A stretch of 51,514 bases of DNA, taken from assembly GCA_035294245.1 (NCBI GenBank), contig DATGLG010000028.1:1-51514 (forward strand), in the 5' to 3' direction. Below are positions 41,232 through 50,332 of this stretch, one piece after another. The position numbers and the translations under genes are program-made. The notes under the pieces are model-generated. The model saw only the letters and a program-made list of their open reading frames with translations. It did not search any database and had not been told where the DNA came from. The DNA comes from DATGLG01 sp035294245. Lineage in GTDB: Bacteria; Pseudomonadota; Alphaproteobacteria; JACZXZ01. How positions within the stretch are numbered: position 1 is the stretch's first letter; each line of letters opens with the position of its first letter.

Positions 41232-42020
41232 ATGCGGCGAAGCGGAATTCTTTTGGCGGCGGCATTCGCGCTTATTGCGATCCCGCGCGCCCATGCCGAC
41301 CAAGATAACCTGTTGCAGCAGATCAAGGACCGTGGCGCGATCAGGGTCTGCGAGGCGGCCTATCCGCCTTACAATGTGAAGAACCCGAAGACCGGGCAGT
41401 GGGAGGGGCTCGATGTCGACCTCGCGACGGCGCTCGGCCAGGCCCTCAACGTCAAGGTCGAGCATGTCGATACCAGCTTTGCTACGCTGATCCCAAGCCT
41501 GAGCACGCATAAATGCGATCTCTCTGTGGCGGCGACCTATATAACGCCCGCGCGCGCCGAGCAGGTTCTCTTCACCCGAAGCTTCGCCGCCGAGACGAAG
41601 ACGGTCTTCGTTCCGGTGAATTCGACGGCCAAGACCTACGCAGACATCGATAAGGACGGCGTAACCGTTGTGACCCGCTCGGGTACCGCCGAGGCGGACT
41701 ACGCCAAGCGGTTCTTCAAGCATGCGACGGTGAAGCTCTTGACCTCCGATGCCACCCAACCGCATCTGCTGGAGGTCGCCGCCGGCCGCGCCGACGCCGC
41801 TTTCGCGGGCTATGTCGGCAGCCTGATCTTCTTGCGCGAGAATCCGAGCCTGAAGCTGCGGCCTCTCGGCGACAAGCTGCTCGACCCGACGCCCTTCGCG
41901 TTCATGATGCCGCTCGGTGAGTACCATTTTCAGCAATACGTCGATATTTTCCTCGACAGCCTCGATCGCTCGGGTAAGCTGAAGGAGCTTACCGACAAGT
42001 GGCTCGCCCCGCCGAAATGA
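41232..42020 (+). CDS. amino-acid-type ABC transporter substrate-binding protein
   Basis: This 262-residue periplasmic protein (SBP_bac_3) has a signal peptide (MRRSGILLAAAFALIAIP, cleavage after AHA). Family motifs are ICEAAYPPYN-like IRVCEAAYPPYNV, GLDVDLATALGQAL, LSTHKCDLSVAATYIT and the typical C-terminal LDSLDRSGKLKELTDKWL. ATG 41232 follows AGCAGGA. It captures a polar amino acid or similar small acid. The UbiD gene at the end of the set suggests a carboxylated aromatic ligand is possible. Confidence 0.91.
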   Translation: MRRSGILLAAAFALIAIPRAHADQDNLLQQIKDRGAIRVCEAAYPPYNVKNPKTGQWEGLDVDLATALGQALNVKVEHVDTSFATLIPSLSTHKCDLSVAATYITPARAEQVLFTRSFAAETKTVFVPVNSTAKTYADIDKDGVTVVTRSGTAEADYAKRFFKHATVKLLTSDATQPHLLEVAAGRADAAFAGYVGSLIFLRENPSLKLRPLGDKLLDPTPFAFMMPLGEYHFQQYVDIFLDSLDRSGKLKELTDKWLAPPK

Positions 42021-42063
42021 GTGGTCGCGTCGGGGCGGTGACTGCTGCGGCAGACGAGTTCCC

Positions 42064-42852
42064 ATGTCGATAGCCGGTGCTACGCCGCGCGGGACCGCCT
42101 GGCTGCGCCTCGATCCGGTCAGCTTGGCCTCCTTTGTGGGCGGGATCGCGGTGATTTACGGCATCTATGCGGCGATCGATTGGAAATTCGTCCGCGCTCT
42201 CGACTTTCACGTTCTCGTCGATTATTGGCACCCACTCCTCAACGGCGCCTTGACGACCTTGGCAATCACGGCGGCCGCGTTGATGATCGGGCTCGCCGTC
42301 GGCGTCCTCCTCGCCGTGCTGCTTCAGCTTCCGGTCGGGCCCCTGCGCTGGCTCATCGTCGCCTATGTCGAGCTGTGGCGGAACACGCCGCTCATCGTGC
42401 AGCTCTTCTGGGTTCATTTCGGCTTGCCGGTGCTGACCGGGATTTCAACCACGGCGTTCGAGAGCGGCTTCCTCGCCCTCTCGATGCAGTCGAGCGCCTA
42501 CCTCGCGGATATCGCCCGCGCCGGCATCCAGGCGGTGCCGAAGGGGCAATGGCAGGCCGGCCATGCGCTGGGCCTGCCGACCGCCTCGCTCTGGCTCGAG
42601 GTGGTGCTGCCCCAGGCCCTCAAGATCATGGTCCCGGCCTTCGCCAATTTGGCGCTCAGCTTCCTCAACGGCAGCGCCCTTCTGGGGTTGATCCAGGTCG
42701 GTGAGCTCATGACCGTCGCGACCAAGATCAGCGATTACACCTTCAAGCCTATCGAGGTGATGACGGCCGTCGGCGTCCTTTATCTCCTCATCAATCTCGC
42801 CATCGGCAGGCTCGCCCATTGGCTTGAGATCGCGACGCGCATCCCCCGCTGA
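42064..42852 (+). CDS. amino-acid ABC transporter permease (HisM/GlnP type)
   Basis: The 262-residue permease has an N-terminal extension with an added span (LASFVGGIAVIYGIYAAI) and then the HisMQ core. LVDYWHPLLNGALTTLAITAA and YVELWRNTPLIVQLFWVHFG are typical. The EAA-type loop is GLPTASLWLEVVLPQALKIMVP. It is 4 bp before the second permease gene. Confidence 0.92.
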   Translation: MSIAGATPRGTAWLRLDPVSLASFVGGIAVIYGIYAAIDWKFVRALDFHVLVDYWHPLLNGALTTLAITAAALMIGLAVGVLLAVLLQLPVGPLRWLIVAYVELWRNTPLIVQLFWVHFGLPVLTGISTTAFESGFLALSMQSSAYLADIARAGIQAVPKGQWQAGHALGLPTASLWLEVVLPQALKIMVPAFANLALSFLNGSALLGLIQVGELMTVATKISDYTFKPIEVMTAVGVLYLLINLAIGRLAHWLEIATRIPR

Positions 42853-42856
42853 GCCG

Positions 42857-43519
42857 ATGCATTTCGATACCGCCATCGTTCTCCGGCACATTCCCGAGCT
42901 CGCGCGGGGCTTCGAGCTCACCGTCCTGCTCGTCCTCGTCTCCCTCGTCATCGGGGTGGGATTGGGTGCCGTCGCCTGCACCGGCAAGCTGCTCGGGCGG
43001 GGCCTCCTCGGCTGGATCGCCGCGATCTATGTGGCCGTGATGCGCGGCGTGCCGGAGATGGTGGTGATGTTCTGGATCTATTATTGCGGCCCTCTCGTCC
43101 TCAATACGCGCCTCTCCTCCTTCAGCGCCGCCGCCACGGCAATGTCGCTTTATGCAGGAGCCTTCCTCGCCGAGATCTTTCGCGCCGGCATCCTTGCCGT
43201 TCCGCGCGGCCAGACGGAGGCGGCGCGCGCGCTCGGTATCCCGGCCACCTGGACCTGGATCAACGTCATCCTGCCCCAGGCCCTGCGGCTGATGATTCCG
43301 GCCTTCATCGGCCTCGTCACCCTCGTCGTCAAGGTCTCGGGCCTGGCCTCGGCGATCGGGGTCGGCGAGCTCGTCTATCAGGCGAGCATTGTGAGCGGCG
43401 ACACCTACAGGTATTTCGAGATGTTCAGTTCCGTCGGCATCTTCTACTTTCTTCTGATCTTTCCCTTGAGCCAGCTCGCCCAGCATTACGAGCGCAGGCT
43501 GGCGCGGCGGAGTCGATGA
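42857..43519 (+). CDS. amino-acid ABC transporter permease (HisQ type)
   Basis: The 220-residue second permease starts MHFDTAIVLRHIPELARGFELT. YVAVMRGVPEMVVMFWIYY and the coupling loop ALGIPATWTWINVILPQALR define the family. ATG 42857 is chosen over upstream in-frame codons that lie in the previous gene. It overlaps the ATPase start by 4 bases (ATGA). Confidence 0.92.
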   Translation: MHFDTAIVLRHIPELARGFELTVLLVLVSLVIGVGLGAVACTGKLLGRGLLGWIAAIYVAVMRGVPEMVVMFWIYYCGPLVLNTRLSSFSAAATAMSLYAGAFLAEIFRAGILAVPRGQTEAARALGIPATWTWINVILPQALRLMIPAFIGLVTLVVKVSGLASAIGVGELVYQASIVSGDTYRYFEMFSSVGIFYFLLIFPLSQLAQHYERRLARRSR

Positions 43520-44292
43520 TGGCGATGATGACAGAGCCTACCCCGCGGACGCAGCGGGCGGCTGCGGAGATCATCCTATGCCGCGGGATCGTGAAGCACT
43601 ACGGCGCCTTCACGGCCCTGAGCGGCGTCGATTTCACCGTTCGGGAGCGGGAGGTCGTCTGCATCGTTGGCCCGTCCGGGGGCGGGAAGTCGACGCTTTT
43701 GCGCACGATCAACGCCCTCGAGGGCATCGATGCGGGAAGCATCGTCGTCGACGGGACCCATCTGCCCGGCAGCCGCCGCGACGTGAGGCGCATCCGCCGC
43801 GAGGTGGGCATGGTGTTCCAGAGCTTCAACCTCTTCCCGCACATGACCGTGCGGCGGAACGTCACCCTGGCGCCCATGCGGGCGCGGCGCCTGAGCCGCG
43901 ACGACGCCAACGCGCGCGCGGAGCGCCTTCTCGCCCGCGTTGGGATCGGCGATCAGATCGACAAATATCCCGACCAGCTCTCCGGCGGCCAGCAGCAGCG
44001 CGTGGCAATCGCGCGCGCTCTCGCGATGGAGCCCCGGGTCATGCTCTTCGACGAGCCGACCTCGGCGCTCGATCCCGAGATGGTGAACGAGGTGCTCCAG
44101 GTCATGCGCGAGATGGTGGGCACAGGCATGACGATGGTGGTCGTTACCCACGAGCTTGGCTTTGCGCGCGAAGTCGCCGATCGCATCGTCTTCATGACGG
44201 CCGGGAGCATCGCCGTTGAAGCGCCTCCGCGGGAGTTTTTCGCCCATACCGAGGATGCGCGCCTGGCGGGCTTTCTGTCCAAGATCCTGTGA
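43516..44292 (+). CDS. amino-acid ABC transporter ATPase (GlnQ/ArtP type)
   Basis: The 258-residue ATPase starts MMAMMTEP at the ATGA overlap. Walker A is GPSGGGKST (about 53-61), Q-loop FQSFNLFPHMTV, signature LSGGQQQR, Walker B VMLFDEPTSALDPE, switch His VVTHELGFARE. There are several possible ATG starts within five codons. It completes the four-gene importer. Confidence 0.94.
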   Translation: MMAMMTEPTPRTQRAAAEIILCRGIVKHYGAFTALSGVDFTVREREVVCIVGPSGGGKSTLLRTINALEGIDAGSIVVDGTHLPGSRRDVRRIRREVGMVFQSFNLFPHMTVRRNVTLAPMRARRLSRDDANARAERLLARVGIGDQIDKYPDQLSGGQQQRVAIARALAMEPRVMLFDEPTSALDPEMVNEVLQVMREMVGTGMTMVVVTHELGFAREVADRIVFMTAGSIAVEAPPREFFAHTEDARLAGFLSKIL

Positions 44293-44368
44293 GACGTCCC
44301 GCTCGTCGAAGGGCCGGATGCCGGGGACAAGACCGTGCGGCCGATGAGAATGGCTTGAGGAGGTGATG

Positions 44369-45748
44369 ATGTCGTCAAAATTGCAGGCGCCGACGCTGCG
44401 CGGGTTTCTCTCGGAATTGGAGGCGCGCCATCCGACCGAGCTCCTCCGCATCAAGGATCGGGTTGCGCTCGACTACGAGGTCACCGCGATCGCCATGGAG
44501 ATGGAAAAGACGGGGCGCTCGCCGGTACTGTGGTTCGAGAACGTCGCCGATTATCCCTTCCCGGTCGTGACCAATCTCTTCGGCGGGCGCAACCGCTATG
44601 CGCTGGCGCTCGGGGTGCCGCCGGAAAGGCTGATCGAGGAATGGGCGGTGCGGGGCGAGCGCACCATCGAGCCCGCCCTTCGCGAGACGGGCCCGGTGCA
44701 GGAGATCGCGATCACGGGCAAGGATGTCGACCTCAACGCATTGCCGATCATGAAGCACTTCGACGACGACGGCGGCCGCTACATCACGAATGGCATCATC
44801 GTGGCGAAGGATCCGGACACCGGCGTGCGCAATGCGAGCTTCCATCGCATGCAGCTCAAGGGCAAGAACCGCCTGGGCACCAGCCTGCACAGCCGACGGC
44901 ATCTTTGGACCTATGTCCAGCGCGCCGAGGAGCGCGGCATGGATACGCCCATTGCCGTCGTGATCGGCGCCCATCCGATGTTCACCTTTGGCGGGCTTTG
45001 GAAGGGCTCCATCGCGACGGACGAGTATGCCGTGATCGGCGGACTCATGGGCCAGCCGCTCGAGATCGCACCGGGACGGACGGTGCCCGTCGAGGTTCCG
45101 ATCCATGCCGAGATCGTCCTGGAAGGGCGCATCCTCCATGGCGCCCGCGAGCCGGAAGGCCCCTTCGCCGAATTCACCGGCTACGCCTCCAAGCGCTCGA
45201 CGGAGAACGTCGTCGAGATCTCCGCCATCACCTATCGCCGGAATGCGATCTACCAGGACATCGTGGCCGGAATGTCCGACGAGCACACGGGCCTGCTCGC
45301 GGTACCGCAGGAAGCGCGACTGCTGCGCAGTCTGCGCCAGCATTATCCCAACGTCACGGCCGTCGCCTATCCCAAATCCGGGACCTGCCGCTTTCATGCC
45401 TATATCGCCATCCGCAAGCCGGCGCCCGGGCAGGCGCGCAACGCCGCCGCCGTCGCTTTCGGCGATGATCTTAGCCTCAAGCTCGTTGTCGTCGTGGATG
45501 ACGACGTTGATATCCACAACGACAGCGAGGTGCTATGGGCCATGGCGACGCGCATGCAGGCGGATGATGACATCGACATCATGCGGAACGGCATGGGCGC
45601 CATCCTCGATCCCTCCAATCACGACGGCCTGACGGCAAAGATGATCGTGGACGCGACGCGGCCGGGGCGGGATTTCCCCGATCGTCACACGTTGCCAGCG
45701 GAATCCGTCGCGAAGGCGCGCGTGCTTCTCAAGCGGATGCTGGCCTAA
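44369..45748 (+). CDS. UbiD-family prenylated-FMN (de)carboxylase, copy 2
   Basis: This 459-residue UbiD-fold enzyme is distinct in sequence from copy 1. The catalytic Arg-Glu-Glu set appears as Arg160 (RNASFHR), Glu263 and Glu268 (REPEGPFAEFTGY), with the same 103 and 5 residue spacing as copy 1. VVDDDVDIHNDSEVLWAMATR and the closing region are normal. ATG 44369 follows TTGAGGAGG; ATG 44366 and GTG 44363 are alternatives. It lies 76 bp after the ABC ATPase on the same strand. Substrate unknown; UbiX is not in the window. Confidence 0.9.
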   Translation: MSSKLQAPTLRGFLSELEARHPTELLRIKDRVALDYEVTAIAMEMEKTGRSPVLWFENVADYPFPVVTNLFGGRNRYALALGVPPERLIEEWAVRGERTIEPALRETGPVQEIAITGKDVDLNALPIMKHFDDDGGRYITNGIIVAKDPDTGVRNASFHRMQLKGKNRLGTSLHSRRHLWTYVQRAEERGMDTPIAVVIGAHPMFTFGGLWKGSIATDEYAVIGGLMGQPLEIAPGRTVPVEVPIHAEIVLEGRILHGAREPEGPFAEFTGYASKRSTENVVEISAITYRRNAIYQDIVAGMSDEHTGLLAVPQEARLLRSLRQHYPNVTAVAYPKSGTCRFHAYIAIRKPAPGQARNAAAVAFGDDLSLKLVVVVDDDVDIHNDSEVLWAMATRMQADDDIDIMRNGMGAILDPSNHDGLTAKMIVDATRPGRDFPDRHTLPAESVAKARVLLKRMLA

Positions 45749-45758
45749 GTTTCGTTCG

Positions 45759-45957
45759 TCAGATGCCGGGCCCGTCAGGCAAGAGGCCGTGCAGAAACCA
45801 GCGCGTCGGCTCTCCGCCTGATAGAGCCCGTCGCGATAGAGCCAGAATCGCCTTCCCGCCCCGTCCTCGAGACGATAATAGTCGCGCGCCGCGTGGCGCA
45901 TCTCCGCGGGCGCTCGCCACCATTCGACGGCAAGGCGCTCGGGGCCGCGCAATCGGC
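45759..45957 (-). pseudogene. imuB: frameshifted 3' fragment of imuB (Y-family polymerase-like)
   Basis: On the minus strand one frame reads RLRGPERLAVEWWRAPAEMR, then RDYYRLEDGAGRRFWLYRDG. After a one-base shift near 45823, the next frame reads GEPTRWFLHGLLPDGPGI and stops at 45759. This is the C-terminal signature of ImuB (WW, RDYY, RFWLYR, WFLHGL) of the ImuA-ImuB-DnaE2 mutagenesis system. An in-frame stop lies just upstream of the fragment and no imuA or dnaE2 is near, so it is a relic about 60 codons long. Confidence 0.78.
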
Positions 45958-45978
45958 GATGTCAAACTCGGCTTGGGC

Positions 45979-46965
45979 TCAGGGCACCAGAACCGCGGCA
46001 CCTTCGATGGCGCCCCGCCGCAGCCGCTCCAACGCCGCATTGGCATCGGCCAGCGCGAAAGGGGTGGTGGTGATCCGGAGGGGCGTCTGTGCTGCGAGGG
46101 CGAGGAACTCCTCCCCGTCTCGGCGGGTCAGATTGGCGACCGAGCGCAGGATCCGCTCCTCCCACAGGAGCCGATAGGGAAATTGCGGAATGTCACTCAT
46201 GTGAATGCCGGCGCAAACGACGATTCCGCCCTTGGCCGTCGCCGCAAGCGCCGCCGGCACGAGGGCGCCGACCGGCGCGAAGATGAGCGCGGCGTCGAGG
46301 GGCTCGGGCGGCCGCTCGTCGGAGCCGCCGGCCCAGGCGGCGCCGAGCGTTCTGGCAAATTCCTGGCCGGCGCGATCGCCTGGCCTCGTGAAGGCGAAGA
46401 CCTGCTGGCCCCGATGGCGCGCCACCTGGACGGCGATATGCGCCGCGGCGCCGAAGCCATAGAGGCCGAGGCGTCGGGCATCACCGGCGAGCCGCAAGGC
46501 GCGATAGCCGATGAGACCGGCACAGAGGAGGGGCGCCGCCTCGACATCACCGAAGCGCGGGGGGAGGGGGAAGCAGAAGTCCTCATCCGCCACCGCATAT
46601 TCCGCATAGCCGCCGTCGATCTGATACCCGGTGAAGCGCGCCTCGCCACACAGATTCTCGCGCCCGCTCCGGCAATAGGGGCAAGTCCCGCAAGTGCGGC
46701 CGAGCCAAGGGACGCCCACGCGATCGCCGCGGCGGATACGCTCGACTCCCTGGCCTATCGCAACCGCTGTGCCCACGATTTCGTGACCGGGGATCAAGGG
46801 CAGCTTGGGGGCGGTGAGCTCGCCATCGACGATGTGGAGATCGGTGCGGCAGACTCCGCAAGCATGCACGCGGATCAGCACCTGGCCGGGCCCGGGATCC
46901 GGCAGGGTCACATCGAGCTCATAGCGCAACGGTCGCCTTGCTGCGTCGAGCATCATGGCGCGCAT
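45979..46965 (-). CDS. zinc-dependent alcohol dehydrogenase family protein
   Basis: This 328-residue medium-chain dehydrogenase has catalytic-zinc residues in HACGVCRTDLH and PLIPGHEIVG, structural-zinc Cys in CGTCPYCRSGRENLC, and a later LLCAGLIGYRAL Cys. The nucleotide fold has LYGFGAAAHIAVQVA. ATG 46965 follows GGGAGGTGG. An alternative GTG lies nine bases upstream. It probably oxidises a primary alcohol or reduces an aldehyde; the substrate cannot be set. Confidence 0.92.
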   Translation of the reverse strand: MRAMMLDAARRPLRYELDVTLPDPGPGQVLIRVHACGVCRTDLHIVDGELTAPKLPLIPGHEIVGTAVAIGQGVERIRRGDRVGVPWLGRTCGTCPYCRSGRENLCGEARFTGYQIDGGYAEYAVADEDFCFPLPPRFGDVEAAPLLCAGLIGYRALRLAGDARRLGLYGFGAAAHIAVQVARHRGQQVFAFTRPGDRAGQEFARTLGAAWAGGSDERPPEPLDAALIFAPVGALVPAALAATAKGGIVVCAGIHMSDIPQFPYRLLWEERILRSVANLTRRDGEEFLALAAQTPLRITTTPFALADANAALERLRRGAIEGAAVLVP

Positions 46966-47127
46966 GGAATCCACCTCCCGAATCCTGCATCACGCAGAGG
47001 CCGTCATCGGTCCCGTATTTTGCGCGATATCGAGGAGGAGGAAAGCTGATTCAGCGGCGACACTGATCCGGCGGCGGCAACCGACAGCGCCGATGATTTT
47101 GCGTTGAATTCCCAGCGCGCGCCGCCC

Positions 47128-47544
47128 TCAGGAGTGCAATTTGTCCCAGGCGCTCTTCATCTTCTGCTCGGCTCTCTCGAAGGACTCGCGGGCGTCGTTC
47201 CTGTCGTTGGCACTCGCCTTTTGCAGGCGGCGCCACTGTCGCTTCATGTCAAGCCACGCATTGTCGAGATCCGCCTGGGCCTGGGTGCTCGCGTTGCTCC
47301 CTTTCTCCTTGGCCTTCTGGCTCAGCTCTTCCATCTTCTGCCGCCAATCATCGAGCTGCTGGCGCGCCTTCTGCTCGTATTCGTTCTTCTTCCCCGTCCA
47401 GTCCTCGCTTGCACCGCCGCTTGAATCGGCCGCCAGGCGAATCTCGGCAGAAGCGGATGTCGATGAAGCCGGCGCCCCATGGGCCAGTGAGCCCAAGGCC
47501 GCCAGGGCGCCTACCAAAATCGGCAAGGTATGGAACTTGCACAT
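47128..47544 (-). CDS. exported coiled-coil hypothetical protein
   Basis: The 138-residue product has a signal peptide (MCKFHTLPILVGALAALGSL, cleavage near AHGA). After a Ser/Ala-rich linker comes a highly charged helical region from about residue 50 with heptad-like spacing (YEQKARQQLDDWRQKMEELS and on to the end). It resembles small periplasmic helical proteins of unknown role. The ribosome site is weak. Confidence 0.7.
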   Translation of the reverse strand: MCKFHTLPILVGALAALGSLAHGAPASSTSASAEIRLAADSSGGASEDWTGKKNEYEQKARQQLDDWRQKMEELSQKAKEKGSNASTQAQADLDNAWLDMKRQWRRLQKASANDRNDARESFERAEQKMKSAWDKLHS

Positions 47545-47676
47545 TGTCACACTCGACTGAACGAGAAGGAAGGCCGACGAAAACGGGGATCATCTGCGCT
47601 TCGCGCTCCGATCGAGGATAGACGCCGGCGCGCCGCCTCTATTCCCGGCTTTCCCGCCGTCAAGCCTCCGGGCGCC

Positions 47677-48528
47677 TCAACTGGCGCGCCGCCCGGGACT
47701 TCGCGCATGGGCAAGCAGTGCCTCGATCCGCTCGAAGGTGGTTTGCGGCTCCTTCGGCGGGAAGAAGAGGAAATTATTGATGTAGCGGCTGAACCGCCTC
47801 CGCGCCGTGCCGGCCTTGAACGCGGCGATATCGGCGGTGCGCTGCATCGTCGCCGGGTCGAAGCTGGCGATCGGCTCGAGTCGTCCCTCGCACAAATAGA
47901 ATCCCCGATAGCCCACGGCGCCGAGGAACCTCGCGATCCGCTCCCTGCCGCCCGGCGCATGCTGCTCTTCGATTTCGACGAGGAGGCGCGGTCGGCAGCG
48001 GGCGATGGTCTCGCGCGCACCCTCGATTACGGCTTCCTCGTGCCCTTCGACATCGATCTTCACGAAGGCGGCATCGCCTTCAAAGATTTCATCGAGCGGG
48101 CGGGTCTCGACGGGAATCTCCCGATAGGCAGAGCACGCGTGCGAGGCCTTCGCCGAAAGGCTCGACAGTCCGGTGACCGGGTGTCCCTCGGCGAGCGGCA
48201 CATGCAGCACGGCAGCACCCCTTTGCCGCGACAGCGCCATGCATTCGACGCTGACCGTATCGCCGAATTTCTCCACGAGCCTTGCCGCGAGCCACGGGAT
48301 CGGCTCGAACGCATAGACGCGGCGTGAGTGCCGCCTCATGGCGTAGATATAGCTGCCCTCGTTCGCGCCGACATCGATGGCATCGCGGTGGGGCTCGCAA
48401 AGGCATTCGACGATCGTCAGCTCCGCCTCGCCGAACTTCCGGAAATAGCGCTCCTCCCGCCATTGCAGGATCGTGCGGGGGCAGACGGATCGCAGCGTCT
48501 GCTTTGCCGTACCAAGAAGGCCAGTCAT
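47677..48528 (-). CDS. FkbM-family methyltransferase
   Basis: This SAM-dependent enzyme of about 283 residues has motif I DAIDVGANEGSYIYAM, an acidic strand VYAFEPIPW, and the FkbM motif FVKIDVEGHEEAVIEGA. It ends in a basic tail. ATG 48528 overlaps the flippase stop (ATGA); ATG 48537 is an alternative. FkbM enzymes O-methylate sugars or other surface compounds, fitting the linked flippase gene. Confidence 0.9.
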   Translation of the reverse strand: MTGLLGTAKQTLRSVCPRTILQWREERYFRKFGEAELTIVECLCEPHRDAIDVGANEGSYIYAMRRHSRRVYAFEPIPWLAARLVEKFGDTVSVECMALSRQRGAAVLHVPLAEGHPVTGLSSLSAKASHACSAYREIPVETRPLDEIFEGDAAFVKIDVEGHEEAVIEGARETIARCRPRLLVEIEEQHAPGGRERIARFLGAVGYRGFYLCEGRLEPIASFDPATMQRTADIAAFKAGTARRRFSRYINNFLFFPPKEPQTTFERIEALLAHARSPGRRAS

Positions 48529-50102
48529 GGTTGCCATCCTTGCTTCGCGGTGCCGCGCAAAGCGGCTGGGAATTTGACGATGGTATGGAGCGCGGCGCGG
48601 CTTCGCGGCATGGCGCAGAAGGCGAGGGCCGCCGCCGCCAGCGCGACAGGCAAGGTCAGCGCGAGATTCGTCACGGGATGGGGGAGGGCCGCGGAGAAGA
48701 CGAAGCTGCGAAGCAGCCAGACGGCGCCGGCCGCGGCCAGCGCGGCGAGGGCGGAAGGCTGGACCGCCCGCACCAGATCGGCAACATGCACGGGCCCCCG
48801 CCGGCAGGCAAGCCAGAACGCGACAGGTACCCGGATGAGCAGCCCGACTCCGGCAAAAGACGCCGCCACGCCGAGCGCGCCCCAATGGATTCCCGCAATG
48901 AAGGAGAGAATCGTGATGCCTGCGTCCGTGAAGGTTGCACGCAGCAACTCCCGCGGCCGATTAAGCGGCAGGTAGTTGAGGCATACCGCAAGGACGATCG
49001 GTTGATAGATCGCCGCGGCTCCGAAGCAAGCGACGAGGGGAGCGGCGGCGGCCCATTTCGCCCCGAACAGGAGTGCCACGACCCAGTCGGAGGTAACGGC
49101 GAGAATGGCGGCGAGCGGCATGATCACCATCGCCAGCTTCTCGACCATCTCGAGATAGGCGCGCCGGTATCGCCCCGAATCCTCGGCGAGACGGCTCAGC
49201 GCGGGCATCGCGACGCTGTAGAGAGGGACGTTGAGGTTGTTGATCGGCAACAGCAGAAGCTTCGATGCGCGCTCGTAGAATCCCAATGCGCCCGGTCCCC
49301 AGACCCAGCCGATCAAGACCTGATCGACGCTGCGGGCCAATGCGGCGACGACGTTGCTGCCGGCGACCGAGGCGCCGAAGAAAAAAAGCTCTTTCACGCC
49401 CCCGGTCGGCGCAGGCCAGCTGGGCCGCCAGCGGCAGAAGCTCCAGCTTCCAATGAAGACGAGGCTTGAGGAGACAAGCCGTTGCGCAACCAGCGACCAA
49501 TAGCCAGCGCCGGCCACGGCCATCGCGATCGCGACCGCGAAGCTCGTGATCTCGGCGCCGGTCTCGAGAGGAGCGACGATGTTGAAGCGCATCTGGCGCC
49601 GGAGCAGGGCCCAATGCTGGGTGGTGAGGCCGTTCACGAGAAATGTCAGGGAGAGCCAGCGCGTTATCTCGATCAAGGCGGGCTGATGGTAGAAGGCGGC
49701 AATGCCGGGGGCAGCTAGGAAGAGCGCGACGGTCACAAGCAGGCCTGCCGCAGCGTTGATCCAAAAGAGCGCGTTCACTTGCGCGTGAGTGATCCGCGTG
49801 TTCTGGATCGTGGGCGCCGAGAGGCCGAGCTCTTTCACCAGGTCGAGAATGGTGTTGAGCGCCGCCACCATGGCGATGAGCCCGAAGACTTGCGGCGCGA
49901 GAAGGCGCGTTAGGACGATGACGGAGCCGAATTGCGCCAGCACCTTCAAAGCCTGCGCGCCGATCATTATCATGCCGCCGCGCACCGATCGGCGACCGAG
50001 ATCATGCAGAAGATGATCGGTGTGGAGAGCGCGGTCCCGCGCCGACGCCGCAAGAGGCTGAAGCTCCGGCGTTGGCCCGTTCTTGGACGTCTCGATGTCC
50101 AT
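48525..50102 (-). CDS. Wzx-type polysaccharide/lipid-linked oligosaccharide flippase
   Basis: The 525-residue protein has about 12-14 spans, with the family start GGMIMIGAQALKVLAQFGSV and VLTRLLAPQVFGLIAMV, and central GSNVVAALARSVDQVLIGW. It flips lipid-linked sugars across the inner membrane, as WzxC does for colanic acid. ATG 50102 gives a normal cytoplasmic N-terminus; the longer frame to 50225 has no better start. Translationally coupled to the FkbM gene, so the two probably modify and export one glycan. Confidence 0.9.
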   Translation of the reverse strand: MDIETSKNGPTPELQPLAASARDRALHTDHLLHDLGRRSVRGGMIMIGAQALKVLAQFGSVIVLTRLLAPQVFGLIAMVAALNTILDLVKELGLSAPTIQNTRITHAQVNALFWINAAAGLLVTVALFLAAPGIAAFYHQPALIEITRWLSLTFLVNGLTTQHWALLRRQMRFNIVAPLETGAEITSFAVAIAMAVAGAGYWSLVAQRLVSSSLVFIGSWSFCRWRPSWPAPTGGVKELFFFGASVAGSNVVAALARSVDQVLIGWVWGPGALGFYERASKLLLLPINNLNVPLYSVAMPALSRLAEDSGRYRRAYLEMVEKLAMVIMPLAAILAVTSDWVVALLFGAKWAAAAPLVACFGAAAIYQPIVLAVCLNYLPLNRPRELLRATFTDAGITILSFIAGIHWGALGVAASFAGVGLLIRVPVAFWLACRRGPVHVADLVRAVQPSALAALAAAGAVWLLRSFVFSAALPHPVTNLALTLPVALAAAALAFCAMPRSRAALHTIVKFPAALRGTAKQGWQP

Positions 50103-50332
50103 CCGTCTCAGTAATCCATATGACGGGGAAGGGTGCCCGCGGGGAGGCGCATCGATACTCTGACAAGGATGCGAGCGATGCCGGCGCATCGCCTCCGCTC
50201 CCCGCGCACGGCTATCCCCCGGCATTCATCCGCGGCGCGCCAATCAAACAGCGCACTACCGCTCGTCACCAGTGATCAACTTGTGACTGTCGCCGCTGCC
50301 GACGGGGCAAGGGTGGCCATCCTAGGGGCGGT

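Noticed and set aside
45763..47049. A 428-codon open frame on the plus strand
   Set aside because: It is antisense to the zinc alcohol dehydrogenase, whose motifs and ribosome site are convincing; the plus frame has no recognisable domain.
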